DNA from: Hygrocybe punicea
Lineage: Eukaryota > Basidiomycota > Agaricomycetes > Agaricales > Hygrophoraceae
NCBI GenBank assembly: GCA_963556145.1
Contig: OY744461.1
Location: 8,938,891-9,002,890, forward strand
Length of the DNA: 64,000 nucleotides
Direction of reading: 5' to 3'
Shown here piece after piece: positions 21,531-32,432 of this stretch; positions within the stretch are counted from its first letter, which is position 1, and every line of letters starts with the position of its first letter. Under the pieces are notes generated by a model that worked only from the letters and a program-made list of their open reading frames with translations, was not told the DNA's origin and ran no database searches. A program made the position numbers and the translations under genes.

Positions 21531-21968
21531 CAGGGGTGGAGGGTGGAGAGTGTGATGAACCACCACCGGCTTTGGAGGGCGATGGACCACAACCAGGGGT
21601 GGAGGGCGATGGACCACCACCAGCGGTGGAGGGCGATAGACCACCACCAGCAGCAGAGGGGGGTGGACCACTGCCAGCTGTGGAGGGGGATGGACCACCA
21701 CTGGCTGTGGAGGGTGGTGAACCACCACCACCGGTGGAGGGTGATGGACCACTGCCGGCTGTGGAGGGTGATGGACCACCGCCGGCTGTGGAGGGCAATG
21801 GGCCACCACTGGCAGTGGAGAGTGGTGAACAACCACCAGCTGTGGAGGGCGATGGACCACAAGCAGTGGTACAGAGCGATGGCCCACTGCCAGTGGTGGA
21901 GAGCGATGGACCACCACCAGTGGTGGAGGGTGGTGGACCACTGCCAGTGGCAGAGGGGGGTGGAGGGG
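21531..21968 (+). repeat. 30-bp coding-type tandem repeat, about 14 units
   Basis: A 30-bp unit (consensus around GTGGAGGGCGATGGACCACC) repeats with substitutions but almost no indels, so all three frames stay open. In one frame it gives a decapeptide VEGDGPPPAV; in another WRAMDHHQLW. The acidic/Pro-rich version is the more natural protein, and continues into an acidic Glu/Gly tail and KGPPAGYQTYFTASKKWRAP (to about 22180). This could be the N-terminal part of the following JmjC gene, but the link is not proven. Confidence 0.6.
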
Positions 21969-22387
21969 GAAAAGGGTGAAGGTACTGGACCACAACCTGA
22001 GGGGGAAGGTGAAGAGGAGGGGAAGGGGGAGGAATCAGAAGAAAGTGAAACTGAGCTAGGCACCCAATTGCACCCGGTAACGTGCTCACAAACCAATGCT
22101 CTCAAAGGGAAGATCACAGAAAAGGGACCTCCTGCTGGGTACCAGACCTACTTCACTGCAAGCAAGAAATGGCGTGCACCAGCTTCGAAATGGAACAGCC
22201 GCAAAAAAGGAAGCTTATGGACAGAAGTCAGATGATTTCATCAGAACTGCATGGTGAAGTGAGTATATCTTTGTGACCAATCTTTCAATGCACATGAGTT
22301 AATGATGGAAATTAGTCATTCAATGGCACTCCGGTCAAAAACCTCGAACTTCCTGAAGTCAGTTCATCTCTGAATGCCTGAGATATC

Positions 22388-25276
22388 AACTAACCAGAGG
22401 AACAGATGTCTGATGATCATGTGCCTCTCAGGGTTTTTGGAGCCGACCAAAATGCAGAAGCATCTCATTTCACATTTCAATGTAATGTGGGCTTCGTTAG
22501 TCCTATTTCTAGTTGTTGGTTTGATTTATTTACATGGACAACACAGGATGAATGTGAATATTGGTGTTTACAAACCATCGAAGAGGAGGTGGAGGCCTTA
22601 TATGAAGATGGAAGACCTCTTCATCACCTACCATCTGCTAGTGACCCAGAATTTGATGCTGATGGTTCGAGTATTTTTGTAGTGGCATATGATCAGTACC
22701 TCCAAATGGATACCTCAACGATCCAGGACATCTTTGAACAAAGACATATCCTGGTCCATGTAGTCCTGCAGCAGGAACATCTCCAGTTTGACCTGGAAGG
22801 TCTCTCCAGACTTGGGAGTCTCAAACATGAGCATAACGTGCAGGGTTTGTCTTGTTCTTTTACTGATCCTTGCTATTACTCACCAAATGACAAAGTTGGT
22901 TCTTTTCGCACCCAGAAAAGTCATGGAAAGATGCTGCATGTCAGGACTCTATAAGATTTGTATAATGCATCTCTTTTAGAAGGATGAAGACACATCTGGA
23001 ACATGCTGGACTTTCCCATGGGTCACCCCATGGTTCATCCACTGCCCATGTACCAGTATGATGTGAAATCATCTAATGTCAGTTTTCATTTGACCAAGAT
23101 GCTCTCCTCTAGCTCCTTGGCATCCAATGAGCATGCCATGTCAGAAACCCAGGGACAACCAGGTTATATTCCAGGCAAAACATTCATGGACGAACTCTCC
23201 TGGGGGACTGTGGCATTGTGGGGTGCAACTTCTTGGCCGCATGCTGATGATGATGGTTTTGCCATGGTTGTAAGGGTAATGACAGGCAGCAAGTATTGGG
23301 TTGTCATGTGCCGCAACAGAGAGACACCTCCCTGGAATAGCAATGGAGACATGACGACTCATCGTGCGTTTGGAAAGGGCTGGGGTCCCCTCAGTCCATC
23401 CAAAGGCATCTGGGAAAAAGAGGGGGTGCTATTGATGCCAAATGATGTCTTGTGAGGGTTATTCATTCTGTCACAGACTTATCTAACAAATGATGCCAGT
23501 TTCCAAAGGCCAAACACAGTCCATTATGTAGTCACCCTGCAGGACTCCATCATATATGGAAATCACTTCTATGCCACATCGTCAATCAAGGACACCTGTT
23601 TTGGAATCATCCACACCTTTGTCATGTCCTACTCCATCACAAATACTCAACATAATACCACCCAGACCATTCTGAGAAGAATGATGGGTATGTGGCATGA
23701 ACACTTGTGTGTCAATGGGGCTTCATCTGTCGGTATGTCATTGATGTTCAACTTTCATTTTCTCTACCTACATCATGATCCTTGACAGGTATAGATCGCG
23801 AACACCACGTCCCTGATGTGTCAACCCCTGCTGGCCTCTTAGATGTGGTGATGGTGGGCAATCTTTTGGAGATGGCAGAGGTAGGGTGTAGCATGGGTGA
23901 CCTGTGGGTCCCTAAGCCTGACACCATACCCATACCCGCAGACACCGTACCCATCACGGGTATGGGTCTGCATTACCCACTATCGGATGCGGGTATAGCG
24001 GTTACCTGGGTCACCGTGCGGGTACCATGAACCCAAGCACTACTGTGAGCGTGTTACTGGGCAAGCCGTGGTCCCAACACCTCGCTTGGGCCAGACACAC
24101 GTCAATTGACGTGTCTGTCACCCTAGCGAGGTATGGGGTGGGGACTCAGATGAGTCATCCGCCGTTCCCGGTGCCCTTGGTGCTGGATACCTCACAAAAA
24201 ATGCCTACGCGTCAGGCCGTGTTCATGAGGTGGCTGGTGGCAAGGTCATTGTTGTCAGTGCCGGATACTTCACAAATGACATCTACGTTTCAGTCGACGT
24301 GTCAGTGCTCATTCGCGAAGTGATATGGCCAGTGGCGGGATGTGGGCTACACCCACGTTCCCTTTGTCGTCGTTGGGCCTTTCATGTTTGCGAGGGGATG
24401 GCTAAGTTAGTAGACGCGATGGTTTAGATATGGGGCACGTACCTGGGGCTGGTAGGTGGGTGCACCACCCTCCCGGCCTCGCTCTCCATTGTTGTTCTTA
24501 CCAGTGCTGTGTGAGTGGTGATGTGGGAGTGGTTGTTTGTGGTCCTTGAAGATGTGTTGGTACATTGCCTAAGTCAATAAATGTTGAATAGTTGAATAAA
24601 AACATACCGAAAGGGTCTCTTGAAGACCCGTCGAAACCCATCAACCCGTGGTGCGGGTTCACGGTGGCACACGGGTTGCCTAATTTGGACACCGTACCTG
24701 TACCCAAGCAACCCGCAGCCCGAAAACCGCGGGTTTACCCAAACCCGTGCTATACCCTAGGCAGAGGTCATCAATCACAACCATTACAGTGGTGAGATTG
24801 ATGACTTGGAAGAGACCTTCACCTGATTGCAAAACCACTGATTCTGCACCTGGTTTGCAGGAGAATTTGTGACGATTTTGGGTGGGATATGGGTGCATCC
24901 TTCCTACATCTTCAAATGTGCTCTGCTTCAGTTTTGCCTGTGCCTCATATTTTACAAATGCGAGAGGCAGGCACAATTGGTGAACGTGCCCTTGATAACT
25001 GGTTGCACCTCCCTCAAACTAGAAAGGTTGATCCTGGCGCATTTCGAGACTCAGTGGCCCGAATTGATGCCCTTGATGGAAACCCTGCTGGATGATGATG
25101 CTCCAATAACAGGTGACACTTGGAGTTTCAATTGGAGTGGTCCAATGTTCACAATTGTGTGTAGGAATTCTGACATGGCAAAGGCTTTGGCTTTAACATC
25201 CACAGAAAAGAGGGATTTCGCCAGGGAGCCGATTTACAGCCCTGAAGGCGATATGGAGGTTGCCACTGAGTCCTGA
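22388..25276 (+). pseudogene. JmjC-domain (2-oxoglutarate/Fe) protein of the mushroom-expanded family
   Basis: Segments in order: LRVFGADQNAEASHFTFQCN (about 22427), FEQRHILVHVVLQQEHLQFD, NMLDFPMGHPM (23001), WGTVALWGATSWPHADDDGF with the Fe-binding His-x-Asp (CAT 23240, GAT 23246), VRVMTGSKYWVVM, MPNDVL, a 48-nt intron (23452-23499), then FFQRPNTVHYVV with the distal His (23522) and GNHFYA, and PAGLLDVVMVGNLLEMAEV. Lesions: TAA (22952-22954) and TGA (22985-22987) in the otherwise continuous frame (inferred CAA and CGA originally), and an 878-bp hAT-like element splitting MAEV|INHNHYSG. The C-terminal part (about 24880-25276) includes TWSFNWSGPMFTIV. JmjC enzymes hydroxylate or demethylate protein substrates; this copy cannot encode a full protein. 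Confidence 0.75.
23882..24759. mobile_element. hAT-like element, GGGTACCC-rich ends, 878 bp
   Basis: Terminal inverted repeats TAGGGTGTAGCATGGGT (left) and the complement of ACCCGTGCTATACCCTA (right), with a perfect 8-bp duplication GGCAGAGG (23874-23881 and 24760-24767). Subterminal regions are full of ACCCGTACCC/GGGTACGGGT motifs. No transposase. It carries one copy of the ACGTCAATTGACGT dyad (24099-24112). It sits inside a JmjC exon, and the excised site reads in frame. Confidence 0.87.
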
Positions 25277-25888
25277 AACACGTAGGTGTTCTGCTGTCCT
25301 TGATGTGGAATATTGGCTCATGCCTGATCAATCATTCACCAGTCACATTGACTTCTCAATATTTGTCATTAGATTGTCTGCCATAGTTTTCCATCTGCAA
25401 ATCTCATCTTTTTTTTTTTTTTCCAATTTATGTCCATTGGGGTGGACCCTATGTAGGACATTACAAAGTGGGCAAAGAAGCTATTCTAAATAGGGGCCTC
25501 CCCTTTCTGCGTCTCTGATTTGCAAGTGCAACTCCGACAAGCTAATCCCCCTGGAGCCCCAATGCGTCCTCGCATTATTTTACTTGCCTCATCTAACTGT
25601 GTGAGAAAGCCCATATATGCTGGTGGTGTGGGTGTGCGGGTGGTCGAATGACAAGTGCTTGGCTGCATGGCGGGTGTGCACAATGGGCTAGTGCAGACAG
25701 AAATGTAGGTAGGTTAGTAAGGATGAGAGTAAGGTGTCTAGGCTGTGTCGATAGGGTAATTGAAGTTGGTGAATTGTTAACGTGAGGAGCGCATGTTGGT
25801 TGGTGTGTGATCGAGGTCTCGTGTCTAAATAGGGGGATGGTCAGGTAGTATGAACAGAGATTGTGGGGTCACCGAAAGTTTCTTTGAG
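25277..25888 (-). other. 3' region of the LINE-like element, no gene
   Basis: No coding region is supported between the JmjC remnant and the LINE stop codon. A T12-13 run lies near 25410. On the minus strand this would be the LINE 3' untranslated region; its exact end is unclear. Confidence 0.35.
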
Positions 25889-26112
25889 TCAGCCTGTTCG
25901 TCCTATGTATTTCAGCAGCTCCCTAATGCCATCTTCAGTGTTTAGCAGGTATCTGAGTGCGTGTGCATTGTGGTGGAGCTCGACATGTAACAGATGTCTT
26001 GGGTGGTCGTATGCCGGGCATTCAAAGAGGTAGTGGTGGATGCTTTCATTGATGGCGTCGCAGTTGGGACAGGATGGGGATGGAGACTTGTTGATTTTGT
26101 GGAGGTAGGCAT

Positions 26113-26273
26113 TGCAGCAGGTGCTGCTAGCCCTAGGACCCCGAGGACCCTTAGATAGTCTTTCCCTTACCTGTTAGTAGCTTAGTCATCATCTAGGGTT
26201 TTCCTCAGCTTCCCCTTCCCAGCCACGACTCCTCTTGAGTCTTCTCCCCCGAGCACAGGAGATTCCCTCTCCA
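26113..26273 (+). repeat. 5' LTR (161 bp)
   Basis: Starts TGCAGCAGGTGCTGCTAG and ends ATTCCCTCTCCA; matches 28204-28364. Confidence 0.85.
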
Positions 26274-26580
26274 ACATGGTGATGAGAGCGATTCGAGCCA
26301 CGCTTCCGTAGGACCAGATCTCGAAAAGATCACAACAAGCAATTTCGAACACTGAAGGAACTTAACCAGGAAATCAACAGGATGTGCAAATGAAGCGTGA
26401 AAACACATCAGAATCAACACTATCTCCCCGTCCGTCTCATTTATACTGGGTCTCATCTATTTCTCATTGTTCTGTCTCAATTTCTCGTCTTCAAATTTGG
26501 TCCAACTTCATTTTCACGCGCTCGATTTTTGTTTTTAATTTTACTCCCTTTTATCCATTTGAACATCGGACTTCTACATT

Positions 26581-27450
26581 ATGGCACCCAAAGTGTGAAA
26601 CCCCAAGGTTATCAAGACGGAAAAAGAGCTCCACACCAAACGTGATGCCTGGATCCTCGAGCTACAAAGGAGGTTAGCAGAGGAACACGAAACGACAGAG
26701 AAAAATGCGGAGAAAAAGATGAAGGAAAAGATGAGACAGAAAGAAAAACAAGCACGATGGGTACTCCATCGTACAATGGAAGGTACGCACCTCGAGACAA
26801 CAGCCCAGGACTCACCACAAGCAGAGAACACGTGACCAACGACAAACGCGAAGTCGTTCACGTCCGCCAAGCTGCCAACCGCGTCCCAAGTCCCTGCAAC
26901 ATCCACGGCACCCCCGTCTGCCACGTCTCAAGCCCCAACGCCATCCGCATGCACATCTAACACACCGCCATCGTCCAACACGACTGCCACGTCACCACTC
27001 GCCCAAAAGCCACCGCCATCGCCTGCATTAGCCCCACCGCCCCAAAACGCGTCGCCACCACCCAGACTTCAACACCAACGCCCAGACCTGTCCTTATTGA
27101 CCCAGAAACCACAGATGCCAACGCCTGCGTGCCCAAATGTGCCCCAGCCAAACCCATCCGCAACCGCCACGTCACCACCAACGCCGATGCGTCAATACAT
27201 GCCCCACACCCTGTTACCACCCCAGAACATGTCAATAAAGCCCATACCACGCCCCCGAAGTCCAACGGCACCGCAAGATGCGTCAACCACGCCCCAAAAC
27301 ACGTCGATAAGGCCCCCACCGCGTCCCCAATGCCTGGCCCCATCTCTGTCGACCCAGGAACAGCCGACGCGAGCGCCTGTATGCCCAAATGAACCCCGGC
27401 TGAGCCTAACCGCAACCGACACGTCGACAACGCCCCAGAACGCGCCGTGA
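26581..27450 (+). CDS. Gag-like charged coiled-coil plus Pro/Thr-rich frame of the LTR element
   Basis: The frame beginning near 26606 reads a highly charged coiled-coil (KTEKELHTKRDAWILELQRR, EKKMKEKMRQKEKQ). It has one TGA at about 26833-26835, then a long Ala/Pro/Thr/Asn-rich segment in the same frame to 27450. The composition (charged helix followed by a disordered Pro-rich tail) is compatible with a structural Gag-type protein, but no zinc knuckle is present and I recognise no family. A second short frame (27837-28025, MMEEEPPPQHYKP...) precedes the 3' LTR. Confidence 0.4.
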
Positions 27451-28203
27451 ATGGCCCCAGAGACGCCCCAAGCCCCCTACATGCCCCAAAATGCGCCGCG
27501 AGCGCCCCCACACACGCCCCGTACTCCATATAAGCCCCAAAATGCATCGCAAACGCACCCCGGCACCTCTCAACGTGATATACCACCCCCCAAGCGCTAC
27601 CATCGGCCCCTGTTTTTCTATCTCAGCTTAGTATATATAAACGCGATTTTTCAGATCTATGTACAGGTGCTCAACCGTGGAGCAGCACCTGTCGCCGCAA
27701 CCGTCATCTTTTACCCCAACGCCATGCCCGTTGCCCCTTCACTAGCCCAGCCACACAGCCCCCCTGCCAACCAGCCCCCACCGAAGTTACCCCACCAGTC
27801 CCACCACCCCCATGACTTGTAAACGCTGGTACCCAAATGATGGAAGAGGAACCACCACCCCAGCACTACAAACCAGTTCGAACCAGCTTCACATATGCCC
27901 TTAACAAAGCTCTCCCAGAGGATATCTCCTGTACTTGCCAGATTGCTGAACTTGCCTGGGGATCGGAAGAAGACCCACGATTTTACAGTCTCCTCGACCT
28001 CTCCCTGAACCACAAGACCTTTTAGGGGTGCTCACTGAGATGATGCATCCTTTGTGTGGTGACCCCGATCCGATTTTTGGGCCTGCGCTAGCCCCGGTGA
28101 TAGTGAGGATAGTAGATGATTGGGTAGAGTTTTGTGGAGGATATGGATGAGTCAGAGGCAGGAGATGTGTGCGAGGGCGCACAACATTTCGGAGGGGGGT
28201 ACC

Positions 28204-28364
28204 TGCAGCAGGTGCTGCTAGCCCTAGGACCCCGAGGACCATTAGATAGTCTTTCCCTTTCCTGTTAGTAGCTTAGTCATCATCTAGGGTTTTCCTCAGC
28301 TTCCCCTTCCCAACCGTGACTCCTCTTGAGTCTTCTCCCCCGAGCACAGGAGATTCCCTCTCCA
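28204..28364 (+). repeat. 3' LTR (161 bp)
   Basis: Same length and termini as the 5' LTR with about five or six substitutions, implying an insertion that is not brand new but recent compared with the surrounding decay. Confidence 0.85.
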
Positions 28365-28959
28365 GCATTTAGCAGGACATGGCCCACATGGAGTTGTGTT
28401 ATTAGGCTACTCTGAGATCTTTTAAGGGGATGTGTCAGTTTTAGGTAGTTATGTAGTGGGAAGGAAGGGTCAATGTGAGTAAAACGGGCGTAGCATGGGG
28501 AGGATTTCCACTCTTTTTTCCATTGTGCTTCCAGAGATTTCTTGAATATCATCTTAAAGGCTGCGATACCTCATGGTAGGGGGGTGTCGTGTAGCCATGT
28601 TGGGAGGCGCGCCGCTGTACTGGAGTATCCTTGGGCCGCTTTTTTCGCCTCTTGATCAGCTATTTTATTACCTGGGATGTCACTGTGAGCCGAGATCCAT
28701 TTGATAGTTAGTCTTAGCTGTGGGTGTTGCTCAACGAGGAGCATTCTCATATTGTGGAGTTCCTTGGTGATGTACTGGCCTGCATTCGACTTGACAGTGG
28801 GTCGGCAAAGAGGATTTGATCAGGATATCAGTGGTTATTACATTATTGGCTGTGCATACAATGGCTGACTTGGATGCAGATGCAGAGGAGAGATCTAATT
28901 TTCAATCTATGTTAAGGTTAGAGTGCTTCTTGAGGAAAGTGGACTTGGGCTTAAAGTAA

Positions 28960-29192
28960 GGGGACATCCCTCTCAGCTTCTGGGATATCCCTGTGAGCTT
29001 GTAGGATGTCCCACAGCCTTCTCTTGGACATTGCTGTCAGCTTGTGGGACGTCCCACAGTCGGGATGGGATGTCCCACAGCCTCGTCTGGGACATCCCTC
29101 TCAGCCTGTGGGACATCCCACAGCTTATCTGGGACATCCCTGTCAGTTTGTGGGACATCCCACAGCCTTTTCTGGGATGTCTCACCCTGCTC
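28960..29192. repeat. ~50-bp tandem repeat built on GGGACATCCC palindromes
   Basis: About four or five diverged units each contain two near-palindromic decamers (GGGAYRTCCC) separated by TCTCAGCCTGT or CACAGCCTTTTCT spacers. Ten or more decamers occur in 230 bp. The run-up and the following AT-rich 29200-29335 contain no gene. Confidence 0.65.
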
Positions 29193-29335
29193 AGCATCTG
29201 CTAAGTAATCATACCAATAAATCATTATATCATATGTTATAACATAATTTTAAATAATTTACATTTAGCAACTTACTTAAAATAGACATTGCAAATCACA
29301 TAATTATTTTGCTCAATTATATACATATCTACATT

Positions 29336-30200
29336 ATCAGGGGATGAGGGTAGGAGGTGGTGGTGGTGGTGGTGGAGAAAAGAGGAAATGACCAGGGGGA
29401 ATGGAGGGGGTGGGCAAGGGGAGAAGGGCAGGAGGTGGATGGGTGGGGGTGGCAGGGGGCAGGAGATAGGCAGGGGGAGAAGGGGCAGAGGAGAGGGAAA
29501 TGGGGGGGACCTAAAAAATTACATACCAGGGTTACCCACATGTCCACGCCCCTCCACGTCACCCTTGTCGCCCCTGTCATCGTCATTGTTCCCGTCTGGC
29601 CCCATGTTGCCATAGCCATCCCGTCCTCGCCGTTTCTGTCCTCATTGTCCCTGTTGCTGTTGTCCTCATTGTCCCGGTCTCGTCCTTGTCATCCCGTTCC
29701 CTCATTGTTTCCATTGCCCATTGTCCATTGCCCCTGTCCCTGTCCCCGTCCCTGTGCTCGCTGTGCTTGTCGTCATCCTCGTCATCATCCCCGTTGCCAT
29801 CGTCCTTGTTGTCTCGGGCTCTGTGGTCCTCATGGTCCCGTTCCCCCATCCCTGTCATCCTCGTTTCCATCGTCCATTGTCCCCATCCCTGTCCCCGTCC
29901 CCATGCCCACTGCCCATGCCCGCTGTCCTCGTCTTCGTTGCCCCTGCCCATTGTCATCTTCCCATTATCGTGGTTCCCGGTTCCCGTTGTCGTATTCCCC
30001 TTTCGCACCGTCATCGTGTTCGTTCGTTCACCCCATCGTCGTCATTCCCTTCATCCTCATTCTTGCTGTCATGGTTGTCCTGGGTTGCTCCCGTTCATGG
30101 GTGCGTCCTCCGTCTCCTTGTTGCCCGCACCACATCTACTTGTTGTTGCTGTTGCATTCACGTTCGTTTGGTACAGCAAAGAAAACCTAAAATGGTTTAT
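29336..30200. repeat. Low-complexity purine/pyrimidine tract (GGTGGT, CCCATTGTCC)
   Basis: A (GGT)n run near 29355-29380 and G-rich sequence to 29510 are followed by about 550 bp of CATTGTCC/CCGTCCC-type degenerate short repeats. Long open frames on both strands are a by-product of biased composition. It shares short modules with the hAT-like GGGTACCC elements. I assign no gene. Confidence 0.5.
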
Positions 30201-30452
30201 TAATAATTAGTTAGTAGAATAAATGAAAAGGATAAATGGAAGACTTACCTGGGGTGCTCTGGCATCCGCACCCATTGTCATGTCGTTGTTGAAAACGACA
30301 AGTGTTGTTGAACTCGCGTGTGAGAATTTCAACCAGAATTTGCCGATATGCAAAACGGGGTCGAGTTGCCATATAGGGAAGGGTGGCTGGATTTTCTTAT
30401 GATTATTATATATACTACAACACCTCAATGGCCAGGGCAAGACCCTGAAGAG

Positions 30453-31011
30453 ATGTAGGTATGATATACCTACCCCGAGAGGAGTTTTTGTATTTTATTT
30501 CATTTTATATTGGGAGATATTCACAATGCATTTTATGCCTCTGCCAAAATTGGACCCTTAAACAGCTAACTTTGCAAGTACACGTCTGAAAAATCCAAAA
30601 TTAATTCTAGGAGTACTAAGGAAGGTGTACATTGTGTTCCAGACAAGTACCTGGTAGTTGGTGTGGCAGGGAATGTGTTGGAGCCAAATGTGATGAACTT
30701 GTCACTCACCTTCCATTCATGATTGGGTCTGCTTATACGGACTTTTGATTGTCTGCAAAGCTCCAAATCAATTTTGGCTACAAGCCTACAACACATTCCT
30801 TGCCACACCAACTACCAGGCACTTGTCTGGAACACAATGTACACCTTCCTTAGTACTCCTAGAATTAATTTTGGATTTTTCAGACATGTACTCGCAAAGT
30901 TAGCTGTTTAAGGGTCCAATTTTGGCAGAGGCATAAAATGCATTGTGAATATCTCCCAATATAAAATGAAATAAAATACAAAAACTCCTCTCGGGGTAGG
31001 TATATCATACC
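30453..31011. repeat. Large palindrome (~245-bp arms) abutting the assembly gap
   Basis: The left arm (30453 to about 30705) and right arm (about 30766-31011) are inverted copies with very few mismatches and a ~60-bp centre. The palindrome stops exactly at the N run. It is either a fold-back element or an assembly/inverted-duplication artefact at a contig join. Confidence 0.75.
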
Positions 31012-31111
31012 NNNNNNNNNNNNNNNNNNNNNNNNNNNNNNNNNNNNNNNNNNNNNNNNNNNNNNNNNNNNNNNNNNNNNNNNNNNNNNNNNNNNNNNNN
31101 NNNNNNNNNNN
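31012..31111. other. Assembly gap (100 N)
   Basis: Exactly 100 unknown bases, the usual placeholder for a gap of unknown size. It removes the 5' part of the EXO84 gene. Confidence 0.99.
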
Positions 31112-32432
31112 GTGACGAGCTGACGGTTGCGGTCGCACTGAGGGAGTGGGCAAAGGCGGTTGTGCTTGTTGAACAAGGTTCGTTCGTACCCGTTTTCCCC
31201 CTTGTGTTTCCGGTGCCCACATATTTCATAGGAAAAGCAAAACTCTCCACAACCCCTCCACTTGCATCCAAACTCCCCACTCTCACCACACTGTTGACCA
31301 CCTCCCTTTTGCAATCACTTTCTTCCCTTACGAATCGTAAATCAGACGTTGTTAGTCTCATATCTTGGTGGGTGCGGCTGCAAGCGGGTCCTGCGGCTCG
31401 AAATACCTTCCTCAACGCCCGTTCGAAGGCCATTCATAAACATATACGCGCGATCAGGTTTGATGGCCATATTGGCATGTACATCGGTGATTTAGCGATT
31501 GTGGTGTTCACAGGGATAAAGCATATGGCGGATTGGTTTTTGGCGAGCTTCAAGGAGAATGAAGTGGCCAGTTGTGCGTTGGCTCATCTTGAATCCGGTG
31601 GCAAGCTTTTGACTTACTCAAAAACTTTCCCGGCTAGCGTTTATTAAACGGACAAAAAAGCAGCTAGAAGATCACGCCAAGATGTTCAGGAAACAAGTGT
31701 ATAGCTCGGGTGTGGACACAAATACTGTGGATGAAGCTCTCAAGATTACTCATAGGCAGAGTAAAAAGGTCTGTAACTGTTTTAAATAATTACCTCATCT
31801 CATTCTCCGTCACGCAGCTCTTGCAAGAATATGGGCCCGACTTCCGCTTCTTCTTGGATGACCTCCTCACCGAGAAACCGAAAGAAACTGTGGCACCACC
31901 GCCAGCATTTAGCCTTCGCGCGTATCAGAATCCCGAGCCTATACTTCTTCAAACTCCATCAACGGAATCATTTATGTCGCCGGTCCCCAATTCCGCTCGT
32001 CCCAATGTACCCAATGTCCGTCTTCTCTTCTCCCCGGCTGCGGCCACGCCCAGACCCTTTACCTCACGCTTCCGATCTGCACTTCCCACCCTCACCACGC
32101 CCGCCACTGGCGACTCGGACATTCCTTCCGCCTTCGCACTTCCTTCCGTGCTGCGCACCCCAATGTCAGCATTCCCGCCGCCGTCACCACCCACATCGCC
32201 CATTTCCCAAGTCGTATCACCCATCCCGAGGCGCATGCGGTCGCCGCCGCCCAGTGCCTATGCACTGCGCAGTGTGACACAGGGCTCGATAAGTCGCCCT
32301 CCCAGACCTCTGTCAGGTAGTCCGGCTCCGCGCGCCAGCAGCCCTGCACCCCCTCCACGGTCTACCAATAGACCTGGGAGCGCGCATCGACCACCCCCAG
32401 TTGCCGTGCCCAAGAGAGACGGCATGTTCTGA
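31112..32432 (+). CDS. Exocyst subunit EXO84, C-terminal part (5' end lost in gap)
   Basis: EXO84 is a subunit of the octameric exocyst that tethers secretory vesicles at the plasma membrane. Four exons read without lesion: 31112-31177 (DELTVAVALREWAKAVVLVE), 31232-31597 (KAKLSTTPPLASKLP, LQAGPAARNTFLNARSKAI, GHIGMYIGDLAIVVFTGIKH, DWFLASFKENEVAS), 31638-31768 (KKQLEDHAKMFRKQVY, DEALKITHRQSKK), and 31818-32432 (LLQEYGPDFRFFLDDLL, then a Pro/Ser-rich tail). Introns are 54, 40 and 49 nt. The second could use GT at 31598 or GC at 31601 with the same frame. The disordered tail, about 185 residues, is basidiomycete-like. Its stop lies 81 bp from the MCC-alpha stop (convergent). The N-terminal half is unseen. 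Confidence 0.85.

Larger units (their letters stand above)
26113..28364 (+). mobile_element. Short non-autonomous LTR retrotransposon, 2252 bp
   Basis: Two 161-bp direct LTRs (26113-26273 and 28204-28364) begin TG and end CA, and differ at only a handful of positions. A 4-bp duplication GCAT flanks the element (26109-26112; 28365-28368). A primer-binding-like TGGTGATGAGAGCG follows the 5' LTR and a CGGAGGGGGG purine run precedes the 3' LTR. There is no protease, RT or integrase. The interior encodes only a gag-like frame, so it belongs to the TRIM/LARD type that needs enzymes in trans. Confidence 0.85.
25889..28900 (-). pseudogene. LINE-like (non-LTR) ORF2 C-terminus: RNase H and zinc-knuckle tail
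   Basis: Minus-strand pieces: an RNase H segment WISAHSDIPGNKIADQEAKK (about 28705-28645), a hinge FKKSLEAQWKKEW (about 28550) to LITQLHVGHVLLN (about 28400-28370), then on the other side of an LTR element AYLHKINKSPSPSCPNCDA and a CCHC-like Cys-x2-Cys...His-His-x4-Cys (26090 to about 26020), ending ELLKYIGRTG with TGA at 25889-25891. This is the C-terminal layout of fungal LINE reverse transcriptases. No RT domain is found upstream of about 28900, so the copy is 5'-truncated, as is usual for LINEs. A 2252-bp LTR element splits the frame, and the empty site rejoins VLLN with AYLH. Confidence 0.72.

Noticed and set aside
21441..22235. Overlapping Trp/His-rich and Pro/Ser-rich frames
   Set aside because: They are alternative frames of one 30-bp repeat. 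At most the acidic Pro-rich frame could be a protein.
29357..30210. Three overlapping frames of 160-277 codons rich in Val/Pro/Ser/Leu
   Set aside because: Pure low-complexity CCCATTGTCC/GTCCTC sequence; no natural composition and no splice or start context.
30880..31433. Frames crossing the N run
   Set aside because: Translations through 100 unknown bases are meaningless.
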